From: Medicago truncatula
Taxonomy: Eukaryota > Streptophyta > Magnoliopsida > Fabales > Fabaceae
Direction: 5' to 3'
DNA length: 64,000 nt
Assembly (NCBI RefSeq): GCF_003473485.1
Contig: NC_053046.1
Location: 2,118,001 to 2,182,000, forward strand
The notes beneath the pieces were generated by a model. The model was not told where the DNA came from and ran no database searches. It was given only the letters and a program-made list of their open reading frames with translations. Each line of letters begins with the position of its first letter. The stretch's first letter is position 1. The position numbers were made by a program, and so were the translations under genes. Positions 44,146-55,299 of this stretch are shown in pieces.

Positions 44146-44552
44146 GGGAACTTCTATGGTACACTCACAATTTTAAGTGTAATGGTACTCTTGTTTCACA
44201 AAATTTAAAATTAACGATCACTTTAATGAAATAAAAAGGTATTTGTTAATATTTATATTTTAAAAAACATCATTTCATAAGAAAAACCATCATTTCATTG
44301 TTTATAAGGATCAAATTAAAAAATTTACATTTTATCATAAAAAATAATCAATATTCATTGTTATGAGTAATAAAAATTCTTAAAAATTAAATTTTATTTC
44401 GTCGAAGTTTTTGGTAAATAAAATTTAATTATCTTAGTTGTCAATGATAGAAAATAATTATTTTTCTTCAAAAAAACAACTCATTTATTATTAATTTTAT
44501 GACTTGGTGTACCGATACACCCAAATTTATTGGGTGTACCAAAGAATTTGCC
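44146..44552 (-). mobile_element. 407-bp Mutator-like MITE, copy B
   Basis: Same family and same length as the element at 37262-37668 but in the opposite orientation. Terminal repeats are GGGAACTTCTATGGTACACT and the complement of GGCAAATTCTTTGGTACACC. It is flanked by an exact 9-bp duplication TTATAATAT (44137-44145 and 44553-44561). Confidence 0.88.
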
Positions 44553-44579
44553 TTATAATATACCAATTATAAAAACAAA

Positions 44580-44705
44580 ACTCTATCCTCGTGAGCTGAG
44601 AGATATTGCATATTATATGCAGGGGTCGAGGTTCGAACTCAAGACACTTATTTCTTCACATTTAAAATGTGCGAGCTCTAGTCACTAAACTACTTGACAA
44701 AAAAA
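44580..44705 (-). mobile_element. SINE-like repeat
   Basis: On the minus strand it has an A-box-like region (GTAGTTTAGTGACTAGAGC) and a B-box-like GAGTTCGAACCTCGACCCC. This is the common legume arrangement of a TTTAAATGTG segment followed by GAGTTCGAACC. The ends are approximate. Confidence 0.5.
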
Positions 44706-44709
44706 AAAA

Positions 44710-45796
44710 ATCTCTTACATATTTTCGTTCATTTTAAAAACATGATAAATTGTCTTTTGTCAACTTTGCCTTCTTTTTATACGCCAGTTCATTGTTTTCA
44801 CACCGATTTCTTGAATATAAGTCACTAAAAAGTGTTGTTGAAGCGTAAAATTTATACGCAGGACAATTGTTTGTCATTAATTAATTAGGTAATTTTTTTT
44901 ATTTCTTCTAAATAATAACGAGAGTAATTATAGTATGCATTGCTATTATAGAAATCTTACACAAAACAAATGTGTATTACTAAATAATTATTTACAATAA
45001 GTGTTTTTTTTTTAATATTTATGATATAAAATAGAACGATTATAATGCACAAATTATATTTTTTACACACATTATTGTTTTCACGTTGTTTTCCTCTACA
45101 TGAACCACCAATGAATGTCGTTAGAGCGTACAATTCTTACACAAGTCAATTGTTTGTCACTAATCAATTAGTTAATTTGGTTACTTAGTTGGACACAACA
45201 ATGACCTACCTATGCGGGAGAGAACTTGTTGATCCACTATCAATAAATTTCTTACAAAAAGATATAAAAGAGGTTACAAGAAATTAACTTCAACAATTTC
45301 TCGATGAACAACACAATTTCTACCTGTTTTTCAATTTCTTTCCATGAGAACAAGTGACCGAAAGGATTCACTTTATCAATGGGTTTACGATGTTTCCCAA
45401 CTCATAAATCTCATCAAAAGTCACTCAGCTTGGTCTCTAAGTTTCCTTGTACATGAGACAGTTGTACGCCTTCCGTATGGCTCCATGCGCAAAGCCTATC
45501 AGGCAGTACTGGAATCCGTAAAAATGGTGTGAGGACTCTTAACAATGGTGTCTCACAGTGCTCCATAAACTAGCTCCAAAAGAGATAACCTATGGGGAAA
45601 AAAGGTTCGTATAGAGTTGTTCGTGTTTGATGTTTAGTCTCATTTTATACAATTTGATACATTGAATTAACATAAAATAAAATCGAATGAAGGTAAGAAA
45701 ATGACTAATGAGATGAGAGAGGTATATGAACAATATAATGAAGATTGATATAAAATTGTAGAAAGATGCACAAAGAGGTTAACCAAAGCACATGCA
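44710..45796. other. spacer upstream of RING copy 2 and downstream of copy 3
   Basis: The first part is AT-rich with nothing recognised. The part at about 45170-45640 is the duplicated downstream flank (see 39962-40441) and still has the uninterrupted site TTTAGTCTCATTTTATAC into which the solo LTR at 40442 inserted in the other copy. Confidence 0.7.
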
Positions 45797-47985
45797 TCAC
45801 TCAGGCAAATTTCTACATAAAGGGCAAGTAGCATTCATCTTGAGCCAAACATCTATACAATCTGCATGGAAATGATGATTACATTGAGGTATACTTCTTA
45901 ATGTCTCCATTGGTTTGTACTCACTAAGACATATGGAACAAACATTGTCAATGAATTTTGGCAATTGTCCATTCTCTGCAAGTTGAATCTTTGGATATTG
46001 TTCTATCCTTGAATGATCAAGTCCAAACACAAACCAATGAGGTTCCTGATTACTTGGTTCTATGTTCGTAATTGTTTGTGTTTGTTGGGTATGGTTTTGC
46101 TGTCTATCTTTACATACAGATAAAGTTACCCACATGAAGAACAAAAGTCCAGATATTCCCCATACCACTGGAAAAAAGTATATATTTTTAGCCTTTGGAG
46201 CTGTAGCATTCCCACCTACATTGCAATTTATTTATATAATGAACAAAATTAAAATAAAATAATTAAACATTTATGTTTGTCATAGATGAAAGAAGAATGT
46301 GGTATGTCATACAAATAGTAATTCAAATTTGTGTTCATCATGTCCATTTTTTTTTTAAACATTAAATTTAAATCATATTAAACAAACAATAGATAATTTT
46401 AAAATGGCTTTATTAACATGTTTGGGCGTGTTTGTTGCAAGATTTGTAATGTTATTCACGGAAATACGAGATTAGGAATGTAATGTATGTTTATTTCAGT
46501 TTTTAAAAATTTGTTATAGCAATTTTTTATTTTCAAAAATGTTAACTACACATGATTTCTACACTTTTATTCTCATGCTAATATAAGGTGGGAATCTAAC
46601 ATTCAAGTTAGAATAAAATTCAACTTACTATAACTTTCCATTACCACTCAGATTTATTTGCAATTTTATATTAAATAATTTTAAAAGCATGTCTAAATTT
46701 TAACCAATCATATGAGTAAGAATGTTATTCTTGAAAATAATATTATTGGGAACATCATTACAAGGAAGGAATGCAATTTCATACCTCAAAACACACACCC
46801 TTAGTATTTGTCGGTGTTATGCATTATGCTATAAGTAATTATTTGTGTCAATCTAGGTTATATGTTAGGAATCTCATACAAATAGATAAAAGTTTTCAAT
46901 GAAATTCTCAAGTCATGAAATGTTCTCAACCTAATGAATTAGTCTTTTGGATTGAACTCTACTCATGAGCTCAAGTCCTAATAATTGGACGAAAATGGAT
47001 AATTTTAGAGTGAATTGGAGAAATTTCGAAAGCATGAAGAATAACTTCCGACTCTTCAAAAATATAAGAATGTTATGAATTTCATATTGAATAGATAAAA
47101 TCAATGTGATACTTAAGCCACGAGGTTCCCAACACCTAAATAATTAACCATTTGGGTAGGGCTTAAGCCCTAACACTCCAAGTATTATATTATGCTATAG
47201 GGATGATGAAAAATAAAAATAAATGTATTATATAAAATTATACCTGGGGGACCAAAATAACCGTTTGTATCGTAACAAGTAACAGAAAGACCCGTATCGG
47301 CTAGAAAGCCACAAGATTGATCTGCTTCACACTTACAAAGAGGTGTATTCCATCGCAATAATATATCAGAGTTTAGTATTACCATTGGTTCACCAGAATT
47401 ATTTGTGACTGGAACCTTAGCAAACCCAATTTTACTACACGATGAATTCCACAAATTAGTAAGAGGTGATTCTATGGTATACACAATCGTATAACTGCCA
47501 CTGCTTAGACAAGGTATATTAGGAAGATCATCAAATGGTTCCTTTTCAACATTGTTGGTACAATTGAGAAATATTACGTTTTCATAATGGTCATTTTCAT
47601 AAGACTTGTCCAATTGGAAAGGTGAATCATCGTCGATGTCTATGTCTATGTTTTGAATGAACCTTCTTGGTGGACAATCATTGAGATCCTTGACCAAAAT
47701 TCTTTGTCTCTCACGGTAAATATGTTTGACAACAAATTCTCTTCCATTTGAGAGTGTAATCAAAGGTTGCTTATTCTTGCAAACAACTTCAAATCCTGGG
47801 TACACACATCGATCACTTTGAGCATTGTTAATTTGATTTTCTTTTCTTAATTGGAATGGGAACTCAAAAAAAAGATCCGACGAGTTTCCACAATGTCTCT
47901 TGTCACACATTGGAGCTGTGCTTTTTGTTGAGTGAAAAAGCAAGATCAATATGGGAAATGAGAAATAAATTTTCAAGGTAGCCAT
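45797..47985 (-). CDS. ATL20/21-type RING-H2 membrane E3 ligase, copy 3 (intact, long intron)
   Basis: Exons are 47985-47244 and 46215-45797. The intron is 1028 bp (donor GTATAA, acceptor ending ATGTAG), against 93 bp in copy 2. The join gives 386 residues. Seen: signal peptide ([17 protein letters not shown]), GUB_WAK-type Cys-rich region with [10 protein letters not shown], and the WAK-associated part ending [18 protein letters not shown] membrane span lies at about 262-282 and a complete RING-H2 (CSICLSEY to CPLCRNLPE) at about 339-384. Exon 2 has exactly the same length (419 nt) as in copy 2 and is very similar, while the ectodomains differ more. That is typical when extracellular parts of such receptors diverge under selection, although this was not measured. 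Confidence 0.9.
46400..47180. repeat. repeat-filled intron of RING copy 3
   Basis: The intron is longer than that of copy 2 by about 0.9 kb. Segments at about 46868-46980 and 47074-47173 are diverged direct repeats: GAAT(C/T)TCATA...AATAGATAAAA, later AAGTCCTAA or AAGCCCTAA. An imperfect inverted pair (near 46425 and 46803) suggests a MITE next to them. Element names are not assigned. Confidence 0.45.
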
Positions 47986-47989
47986 TAGA

Positions 47990-48590
47990 TATGAGAGTGG
48001 TGCTTGAGGTGTGAATCACTAAATTGAAATATTGATTGTCAACTATGTGAGATAAAACAAAATCTTTGTGTAAAGCAATGCCTACTCTAATCATAGTGTT
48101 ACTCGTCCCTAATGTGTTAATTTGGATTATATATATATGTGGTCCCTTTGATTTCTACAATTAAGTTCTTTGACAAAATATTCTAAAGGCTGTGGTTTTA
48201 TTGGGACATGCCGTTCTGTGGCAGCTTGGGGGAGAATTGAGCAAAAGTTAAAAATAAAAAACGGGATCAGCAAGTGTTACTTTTTTTAGGGGTATGTTAC
48301 ATATTTATTTATTGAGTAGAAAAAAATATATTTAATCATGGGAACATAAGTCGGTTAATAAGAACATTGCAATATGTAGAGGTTCGGATTCCGCTCAAAA
48401 ATTATTTATTTTTGGAAAAGGTATAATATTTATTGTGTAAAAAATATTATTCATTTAGTCTTAAATATAGTATTTCTGAATTTTGATACCTATAGACCTG
48501 ATTTACTTTCACTTATATGATACCTATTATTTATTGTCAAAAAAATACTTTTCCTTTTGAAAGATTTTATGATTCCACTTAACTTGAGAG
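47990..48590. other. upstream region of RING copy 3
   Basis: It contains the probable promoter of copy 3 and a possible SINE-like piece at about 48335-48405 (GTCGGTTAATAAGAACA, GAGGTTCGGATTCCG). No gene recognised. It ends at the ATTAA target duplication of the outer LTR. Confidence 0.5.
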
Positions 48591-49279
48591 ATTAATGTTG
48601 GAACAAAATGTGTTTTGACAATACCATTTTGAGTTTTGATGATAACAAAGTATTAAAAATGATAATTGGATATGCTAATATTTGTTCAAGTGTGTAGGAC
48701 CATAGACAAATTTAAGTGTCTTTAAATCAAGCATAGGTTATGGAAGAACAAATGAAAGCAATTGAATCTACAAAGGAAGCTTGAGTTGCAAGAAAGCGTC
48801 TGAAGAAAAGAGGTTCTGAAGAGAAGAGGTTATGAAGATCATCAGAAGCACTCTCATCAGAAACTGTCTACCAGAAACCGACGTCATCAGAAGCTGAAGT
48901 TAGTTAAATGTTGTCATTCTAATTGTGCATCATAGCAGAAGGAATAGAAGCCTGGAGCAACAACTATTTCAGAAGAATTGGAAGACATTGAATGCTTATT
49001 CACAGAAGAACGTTAGAAAAGGACAATAGTATAGTTGTACAACCACTATCTCCACTACTCTGTTTTGTGTCTTGATAAGTGTCAGGAAGTAGTGTTTTAA
49101 ATGTTTATTTACGACACGTTTGTTACTTGTTTTACAAGTTATCTAGGGAAAAGCCGAGAGAAAAGGGAATTTTGACCTATTACGCTTTAGTCATCTTACT
49201 CTACCCATTTGTGCAGGAATCGAGTGCCAAAACATCAGGCAAGAGTCAAAAACAACAAAAAGGTAAAAAAGTCATCATG

Positions 49280-49560
49280 CCTGGCGAGCAACTCCAGGGA
49301 GCTCTAGGGTCCTTCGCCACAGAGATGGCCATGGCGAATTATTTCGCCTGGCGAAGCAATGGCGAGCTGAAAGGCGAGTAGTTCCAGGGAGATAGAAAAA
49401 CAGGGCAAGAAGAATTTGCCATGGCGAGAAATATTCTCGCCTGGCGAAATAAGGCGGTTTCATCTGATCTGGTGACATGGCAGAAACCCACTGGCAAAAA
49501 AAGCTTAGTTCGCCATGGCGAGCCAGAGTCCGCCTGGCGAAAGTATATTTTCTCAGCACA
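49280..49560. repeat. cluster of GGCGA motifs with short palindromes
   Basis: CTGGCGA or ATGGCGA occurs many times in under 300 bases on both strands, including the palindrome TTCGCCTGGCGAA (49343-49355) and CATGGCGAG/CTCGCCTGG pairs. GC-rich against its surroundings. It lies inside the middle LTR. Confidence 0.8.
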
Positions 49561-50162
49561 AGTATAAAAGCTCATTTCTCTCAATCGAGACATATCTTGT
49601 AACATATTTAGAGGGAGAATAGGGCGAAAATACACTGTGTATACTGTAACGCCCTCTTGAAATTATTTGATTTATTTGATTGTTTTAATAGGTTTAGAAT
49701 ATATTTATATGATTATGTGATTTATTAAGTGACTTATTATATTATTTAATAGAATAATATTTGAAAATAAAATAATATTGAGTTTAGGGGTTGTTATGAG
49801 ATTTTAGAGAGTTTGGGGGGAGAAAGATAAATAAGATAAGATAGATGGAGTTATTTAAATAGGAGAGACCTAGGTTTAGAAAACATTACGCACGTACGAT
49901 CGTTTTTGGAGAAAAGGGAGAAAAAGCCAAGAGAAGGGAGAAACACCTAGAGAGCTGCGATTTTCATTGTTAAGGTAAGGGTGGGACTAACATTCAATAA
50001 TCTTGAGTCTATGATTCTGAAAATTGTATTTAACATGTTGTAGGTTTAGTTTTTGAGAATTTGAGAATTAGGGTTAAGAGTGATGATTGTGATGATTTTG
50101 AATGAAAGTGAAGTTGAATAATATAGGTTGCTTTTTCTGATTTTTCTTTTCATCTCTGCCCC

Positions 50163-50520
50163 AAATTTGAAATGAAATCTGGTATTGATAGGTCCAGAAT
50201 TGGTCTTAGGTGTAAACACGAAAGTTGTAGGTATGGATGTTAGCTTTTTAATGTCGTTGGTCTGACGTCAAAACGATTTATAGAACTTAAGTTATAGTCA
50301 AATTACTGCACGTATGTCACGGTGAATTTTTATGAATTTCAGCACAACTTTGTCCGAATTTGAAATGAAAACTGGTATTGATTGGTACAGAATTGGTCTT
50401 AGGTGTAAACACTAAAGTTGTAGGTATGAATATTAGCTTTCTAATGCCGTTGGTTTGACTTCAAAAGGATTTATAGAACTTGAGTTATGGTCAAATTACT
50501 GCACGTAGGTCACAGTGAAT
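50163..50520 (+). repeat. 193-bp tandem duplication inside the inner LTR
   Basis: Two copies start with TTTGAAATGAAA and continue through GAATTGGTCTTAGGTGTAAA and AAATTACTGCACGTA. They differ by scattered substitutions. Confidence 0.85.
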
Positions 50521-50873
50521 AATTGAATATGATTGATGAATTAGTATATGTATGTATATGTTTGTGAATACGATACTGTCCATGATTGATGAAGTGTTAT
50601 ATGTATATATGATGATTTGATGTTGTTATATTGTGATATAATTGTATATGCATTATTTGAATTATATGTGAAATAATTGAGACGTTGTTGACTTGCAGTT
50701 GATATTATTATGTCATGCTGTTTTTGTATACTGTTGTGTTGCTATTGTTATTTAACTAAGCTGCATGAGTCGGTCTAAGTTGATTAAGATGATGAAGTTC
50801 CAAATTATTGGATTATATAAGAGGTTGTCGATTTAAGATGTTAAGAGGTCGAGTCCATGCATTAGCATTTCAT

Positions 50874-51020
50874 TGTTGGGGGCTTGATGCCCTGGAGCCT
50901 TTGCTCAATTAAGTTGAGGGCTTGATGCCCTGGGAGCCTTTTTACGCTCAAATAAGTTGAGGGCTTGATGCCCTGGGAGCCTATTTATGCTCAAATACGT
51001 TGGGGGCTTGATGCCCTGGA
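50874..51020 (+). repeat. four tandem copies of a 39-43-bp palindromic unit
   Basis: GTTG(A/G)GGGCTTGATGCCCTGG starts at 50874, 50913, 50956 and 50999. Each unit has the inverted repeat GGGCTTGATGCCC. Confidence 0.9.
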
Positions 51021-53230
51021 TTGGTACCACATGCATGATTAGAAGATTAAGTTGCATAGTCAAGTTGTCAAGTTGTCGAGTTGTTAAGTTGTTAAATCAT
51101 GAAATTGTTTAAAGTTGTGATTCTTTATATGAACTATTAAAGAAGTGAATTATGATATATTATTATCTATGATGAATATTATGATGACTTTAGGTTGTTA
51201 AATATAATTGTTGAATTATATGCTTAATATTACTGTTTTGTGAAATCTCACCCCTTCTGCTTGGAAATGTTGCTTTTCGTATGAGTAACTTGCAGGTAAC
51301 CAAAAATAGTTGATGTCGTGTGAGCTTTCTCTCTCGTGTGTCTTAGGTGCTCTGATACGTAACGGGATGGGAACGTTGTTATTGCTTTTCTATTCCTTAC
51401 GTATTGTTTTATAAGATTTAAGACTATGTTTTTAGATTGGATTTTTATGAGACATTTAAGAAGAGGCCTTCGTGCCAAAGACTGTTTTAGTTATTGAATA
51501 AATTCCGCTGCGAAGTATTAAAGATCTTGTATTTGAATTTTAAAGGATAAATAGTTATTTATTCAGTTTATGATTTTAAGAAAAGAATGTGACATTCCGT
51601 TTACGTTGAAAAACTCTGATTATTTATGCGAAATTTTTATGTTGGGAAAACGGGGTGTTACATATATTGGGCAATAGTGATTGAGTGTGGATTCATCAAG
51701 ATTCTTGGAGAAATCAAGTCCTTGCATGGATTCTCAATTTTCCTTCCACTTTTGTAATGTTCTCATGACAATGATGAACTAAATCTCCTTAGTTGGGATT
51801 AGAGGTACTTGATTGAGCTTAGAATGTAATATTTTAATCTTGTAATATATGATTCTAGCAATTTACATGATATTAAAGTTATTCTTGCAATTCATTTTTA
51901 TCTTTGATTTAATTGTTATTGAAAAGTACTTTTGAATCTAGGTTTAGGATAATTTATCTATCAAAACAATAATTCTAGACATAGGATTGATGTTTTGATA
52001 ATCACACAAGGTATCGGTACATAAAGCTTTCAGATCGTTGAATAGATTGAGAAATTGTCGATTAAACGATCCGATCGACAATGGGATTGTTTAATAGTTT
52101 GGGAAATCAACTATTGAACAATACAATTGATCTCACACAATTATTTGGACACGAATAATCTTGTTGAGCGATACGTGATAATATCGGTAAAACACTAGAA
52201 TCCATATATGTGATTATTAGGTTATGTTTGACGCTTAATCAAGGAACTCTAATTCCAACGTTTTTACGCCTTATTACTCTCAACTTTCACTTTTACACTT
52301 GGTTACTAAAACAAACAAATTATCTTTTAAACTTAGAATGATATTTGGTGTCGAACGGTCCGCGATATCACACTAGTCCCTGAGGAGACGATATAAATAC
52401 TTACAATTGTTTGATGCAAAAATACTACATCATGTCTACCATAGTACAAGACAATAGTTGTAACTACGCTGGTAATTCTCTATACAAGGAATGGATTTGA
52501 AATTGTTCCTTCACAAGACAATAACCAAATCAAGCAACAGATAATTGTTGATTTAATCAAGCTTCAACAACGAATCTTTTTTATGTGCTGGCAATCTACA
52601 ATGTTCCTCTCACACCTCTATATAAAGGAGTGAAGACTTGAAGATTTCTAAGAGACTCGCACAATTTTTCAAGAGTTAAACCTCTGCTAAAATTGTTTCA
52701 CGTCAAAGTTCATTTAGAATTTCTTAACAACTTTCATATCTTAGAAATTCTAGAGTCTTAAGAGTCTTATATGATTTGTATTGTGAACACCACTGATTGT
52801 ATATCAAGTGTTCAACCTCAAACAATTTTATTTGTAATTTTGTTTGAATAGAAGTCTCTTGCAGTTGTGCTTGAGCATATGAAGTCTCTTGATTTTGTTC
52901 ATGAGCATATGAAACCTCTTGCAGTTGTGCTTGAGTAGTTTGAAGTCTCTTGCTTTTGAGCTTGAGTAATTGTAATCAGATATTGATTTTAGTGAACTCT
53001 CCTTTGAAGTGCAAGGAGAAGTGGACTACTTCAGGACTGTAGAAGGAACCACTATGAATTGTTTTGTGTCTTTCTTCTCTCTATCTCTCTCTTTACTTAT
53101 CCGCTGCATTTAGACTCTGAACATTACATCAAAACCTGAACTCTATCAGCTTCTGATCAATGACTTCAGTTTTAGGAGAAGAAAAAGAAAACACAATTCA
53201 ACCTCCCTTCTTGTGTTTTTCTCACCTTCA

Positions 53231-53763
53231 ATTAATCTCTACATTAACGCGCAAATGATACCCAATTTTGATATAAAAAATCTGAATGGTCCTATATAAT
53301 ATTTTTTTAAAATAGTTTTGTAAATGATACCCAACTATGATTTTATTTTTTTTCAAATTTTATAGTAGTTACTATTTATTTATTTGATTTTAAATGATTT
53401 TTTTAATTTCTTTTGAAGAAACATATGTTTTTTGAAATTATAGAAACATTTTAGAGACAAGTATTTTTTATCTATTTTTTTTTGTAGTATTTTTTATCTA
53501 TTTGTCAGAGTAATCGACCAATTCTGTCTCTAAATTTTGTGAAATTAGCAATTAGGCTCTAACGTATATGATATTACTGAATCATCCTTGATTTTTCAAA
53601 ACATGAATCAAGTTAGTCCCACTTATCGGCGGGTTTAAAAAATAACCCAACCCATCACAACCCGCTTTTAATTACAGCTGAATAATCAATATCTTTTTAT
53701 TTAAAATATAGTGCAACATTATAATTACACTTTAATATTTGTAGCCAAAAAAAAAATTACACT
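53231..53763. other. short spacer between the outer LTR and the LINE
   Basis: It starts with the right-hand ATTAA target duplication. AT-rich, no gene recognised. A stretch near 53630 (GGCGGGTTTAAAAAATAACC) is GC-richer but unassigned. Confidence 0.5.
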
Positions 53764-53772
53764 TTAATAGTT

Positions 53773-55290
53773 TTTTTTTGAAGAAAACATGCTTATAGCA
53801 TTTCATTGATAATAATAGTTTCAATACAATTGGGTATCTCAAAATAAACAACGGGACTAGCTAGTAACGTGGCTTCTCTTGCAAGAGCATAAGCAATCTC
53901 GTTGGCTTGTCGCCTAACAAACTCCACCCGAGAGTTGGAAAATAAAGGAGGGAACAACGAACGACAAGAAGAAATAATGCAGCCAAATTCGGATGTGTCA
54001 TTCCTGTCGGAGAGAAAAGCATCAGCAGACAATTTAGAATCTGTTTCGAAATCCACACTATCAAACTGCATGTCGCTCAACCATTGGAGAGCAGCGTGCA
54101 ACCCAAACGCTTCACCTACATCAGTCGAAACAGTACACGGTAATGACACAGCTTTAGCCAAAACAAAGGTACCTGAAGAATCACGGACACAAATACCAAT
54201 ACCAGTGCGGTTGAGGGAGGAAGAGAACACAACATCAATGTTACATTTATATCAACCCGGAAGAGGAGGTCGCCAAGAATGTGTAATTTGGGGCCCCGAA
54301 GTGGACTATCCCCCCTCAAAGGGTATTGGCGACTGGTGTTGACTGTTAGATGCTAGGGCCGCTGGATCATTGGCTAACTGCCAATCAACAACCATGCTTC
54401 GGGCCCGGTCAACCACCGTAGCGCTCGTTTTTGAAACATTGTCCCAGACGCGAAGATTCCGGTGTTTCCAAATGCTCCATATTACGGTTGTCAGTCGTTG
54501 TGAAAGTTCAATCGACAAGGTTTCAAGCAAAGAAAAAATTGCAACTGTAGATGATGAGGAAGTCGAAAGTGCATGTTGAATAGAGCTCCAAAGACCAGTT
54601 CTCTGCCAAACCTGGATGGCAAAAGGACAAGAGAAAAAGACATGCGTGAAATCTTCATAATCAGATGCACAACTAGCACAATTAGTGGGACAGGTGACAC
54701 CTTTGTCTAAAAGTCGAATCCGCGTAGGGAGGCAGCCCCTACAGATACGCCAGATTAAATTCTTAACCTTTGGCGGGACTTTAAGGTTCCAAATACCAGT
54801 CCAGTACCCTGGCCACCAAAGATAAGAAGAATCGACAAGTTCAGAAACACAAAGTTTGTAGGCACTACGAACAGAGTAACGTCCGTGACGTTTTGCTTTC
54901 CAAATAAGTCTATCAGTGTCAACCTGTGGGATGAGGGGTGTGTGTAAAATCTTGTCAGCGATATCACCGCTAAAAACCTGTCTAATCACCTGTTCATTCC
55001 AGCTTTTATCATATAAATTCATTAAACTACTAATGGAGAAATTTTGGACAAAATGAGCCCCAGGAATATCACTACGGATGCATTCTCCATCATGTCACCA
55101 AGGTTCATTAAGAATAGAAATAGACGCACCTGAACCTATACTCCACCTTGCGCCACCACGAACGAGAAATCTAGCGCGCATAATACTCCGCCAAACATAG
55201 CTCGGGTTGTGACCAATCTGAGCCGTGTGATAGGAACCCGAGGGGAAATAACGTGCTTTAAAGATACGGGTCACAAGAGACTCTGGTTCA
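53773..55290 (-). mobile_element. 5'-truncated LINE (non-LTR retrotransposon) remnant
   Basis: On the minus strand the last part of a plant LINE ORF2 is readable. It has a linker with TRIFKARYFPSG and GGARWSIGSG, then the zf-RVT domain (WNLKVPPKVKNLIWRICRG, CPTNCASC, HVFFSCPFA), then the RVT_3 RNase H-like domain (GICVRDSSG, FETDSKLSADAF, VEFVRRQANEIAYALA). The frame is broken by a stop after LNEPW and by a change of frame between the two domains. The 3' tail is a 9-T run at 53771 (poly-A on the minus strand). The element is flanked by a 9-bp duplication TTAATAGTT (53764-53772, 55291-55299). The reverse transcriptase and 5' part are missing. Confidence 0.85.
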
Positions 55291-55299
55291 TTAATAGTT

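Larger units (their letters stand above)
49645..51662. mobile_element. inner solo LTR, 2018 bp, inserted in the middle LTR
   Basis: It begins TGTAACGCCC and ends GGGGTGTTACA, the usual inverted ends of a large class of plant LTRs. It is flanked by TATAC and TATAT, a 5-bp duplication with one change. Two internal repeats are present: a 193-bp unit twice (from about 50163 and 50356) and a 39-43-bp unit four times (50874-51020). Confidence 0.85.
49073..52432 (+). mobile_element. middle solo LTR, Gypsy-like, inserted in the outer LTR
   Basis: It begins TGATAAGTGTCAGGAAG and ends ATACTACATCA. It is flanked by an exact 5-bp duplication TGTCT (49068-49072 and 52433-52437). Without the inner insert it is about 1340 bp. 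The 5' part holds a cluster of GGCGA motifs, and the 3' part has CTAGTCCCTGAGGAGACGAT, a phrase common near the ends of plant Gypsy LTRs. No coding domain present. The Gypsy assignment is inference. Confidence 0.85.
48596..53230 (+). mobile_element. outer solo LTR, Copia-like, interrupted by nested insertions
   Basis: It begins TGTTGGAACAAAATGTG and ends CTCACCTTCA. It is flanked by an exact 5-bp target duplication ATTAA (48591-48595 and 53231-53235). Internal marks are TATA-like CTATATAAAGGAG (about 52618), the GAAGTCTCTTGC-type repeats (about 52853-52960) and CCTCCCTTCTTGTGTTTTTC near the end, as in legume Copia-type LTRs. Removing the nested insert plus one target duplication leaves about 1270 bp. 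No gag-pol or second LTR was found, so it is a solo LTR. Confidence 0.88.

Noticed and set aside
45344-45532. 62-codon frame shared with the copy near 40.2 kb
   Set aside because: Similarity between the two is explained by the flank duplication, and the other copy has frame changes, so coding is not supported.
49079-49635. Frames of 94-100 codons on both strands
   Set aside because: Driven by repeated GGCGA motifs inside the nested LTRs; no coding signature.
50874-51020. Possible CRISPR-like array or clustered binding sites
   Set aside because: Tandem repeat without unique spacers inside an LTR.
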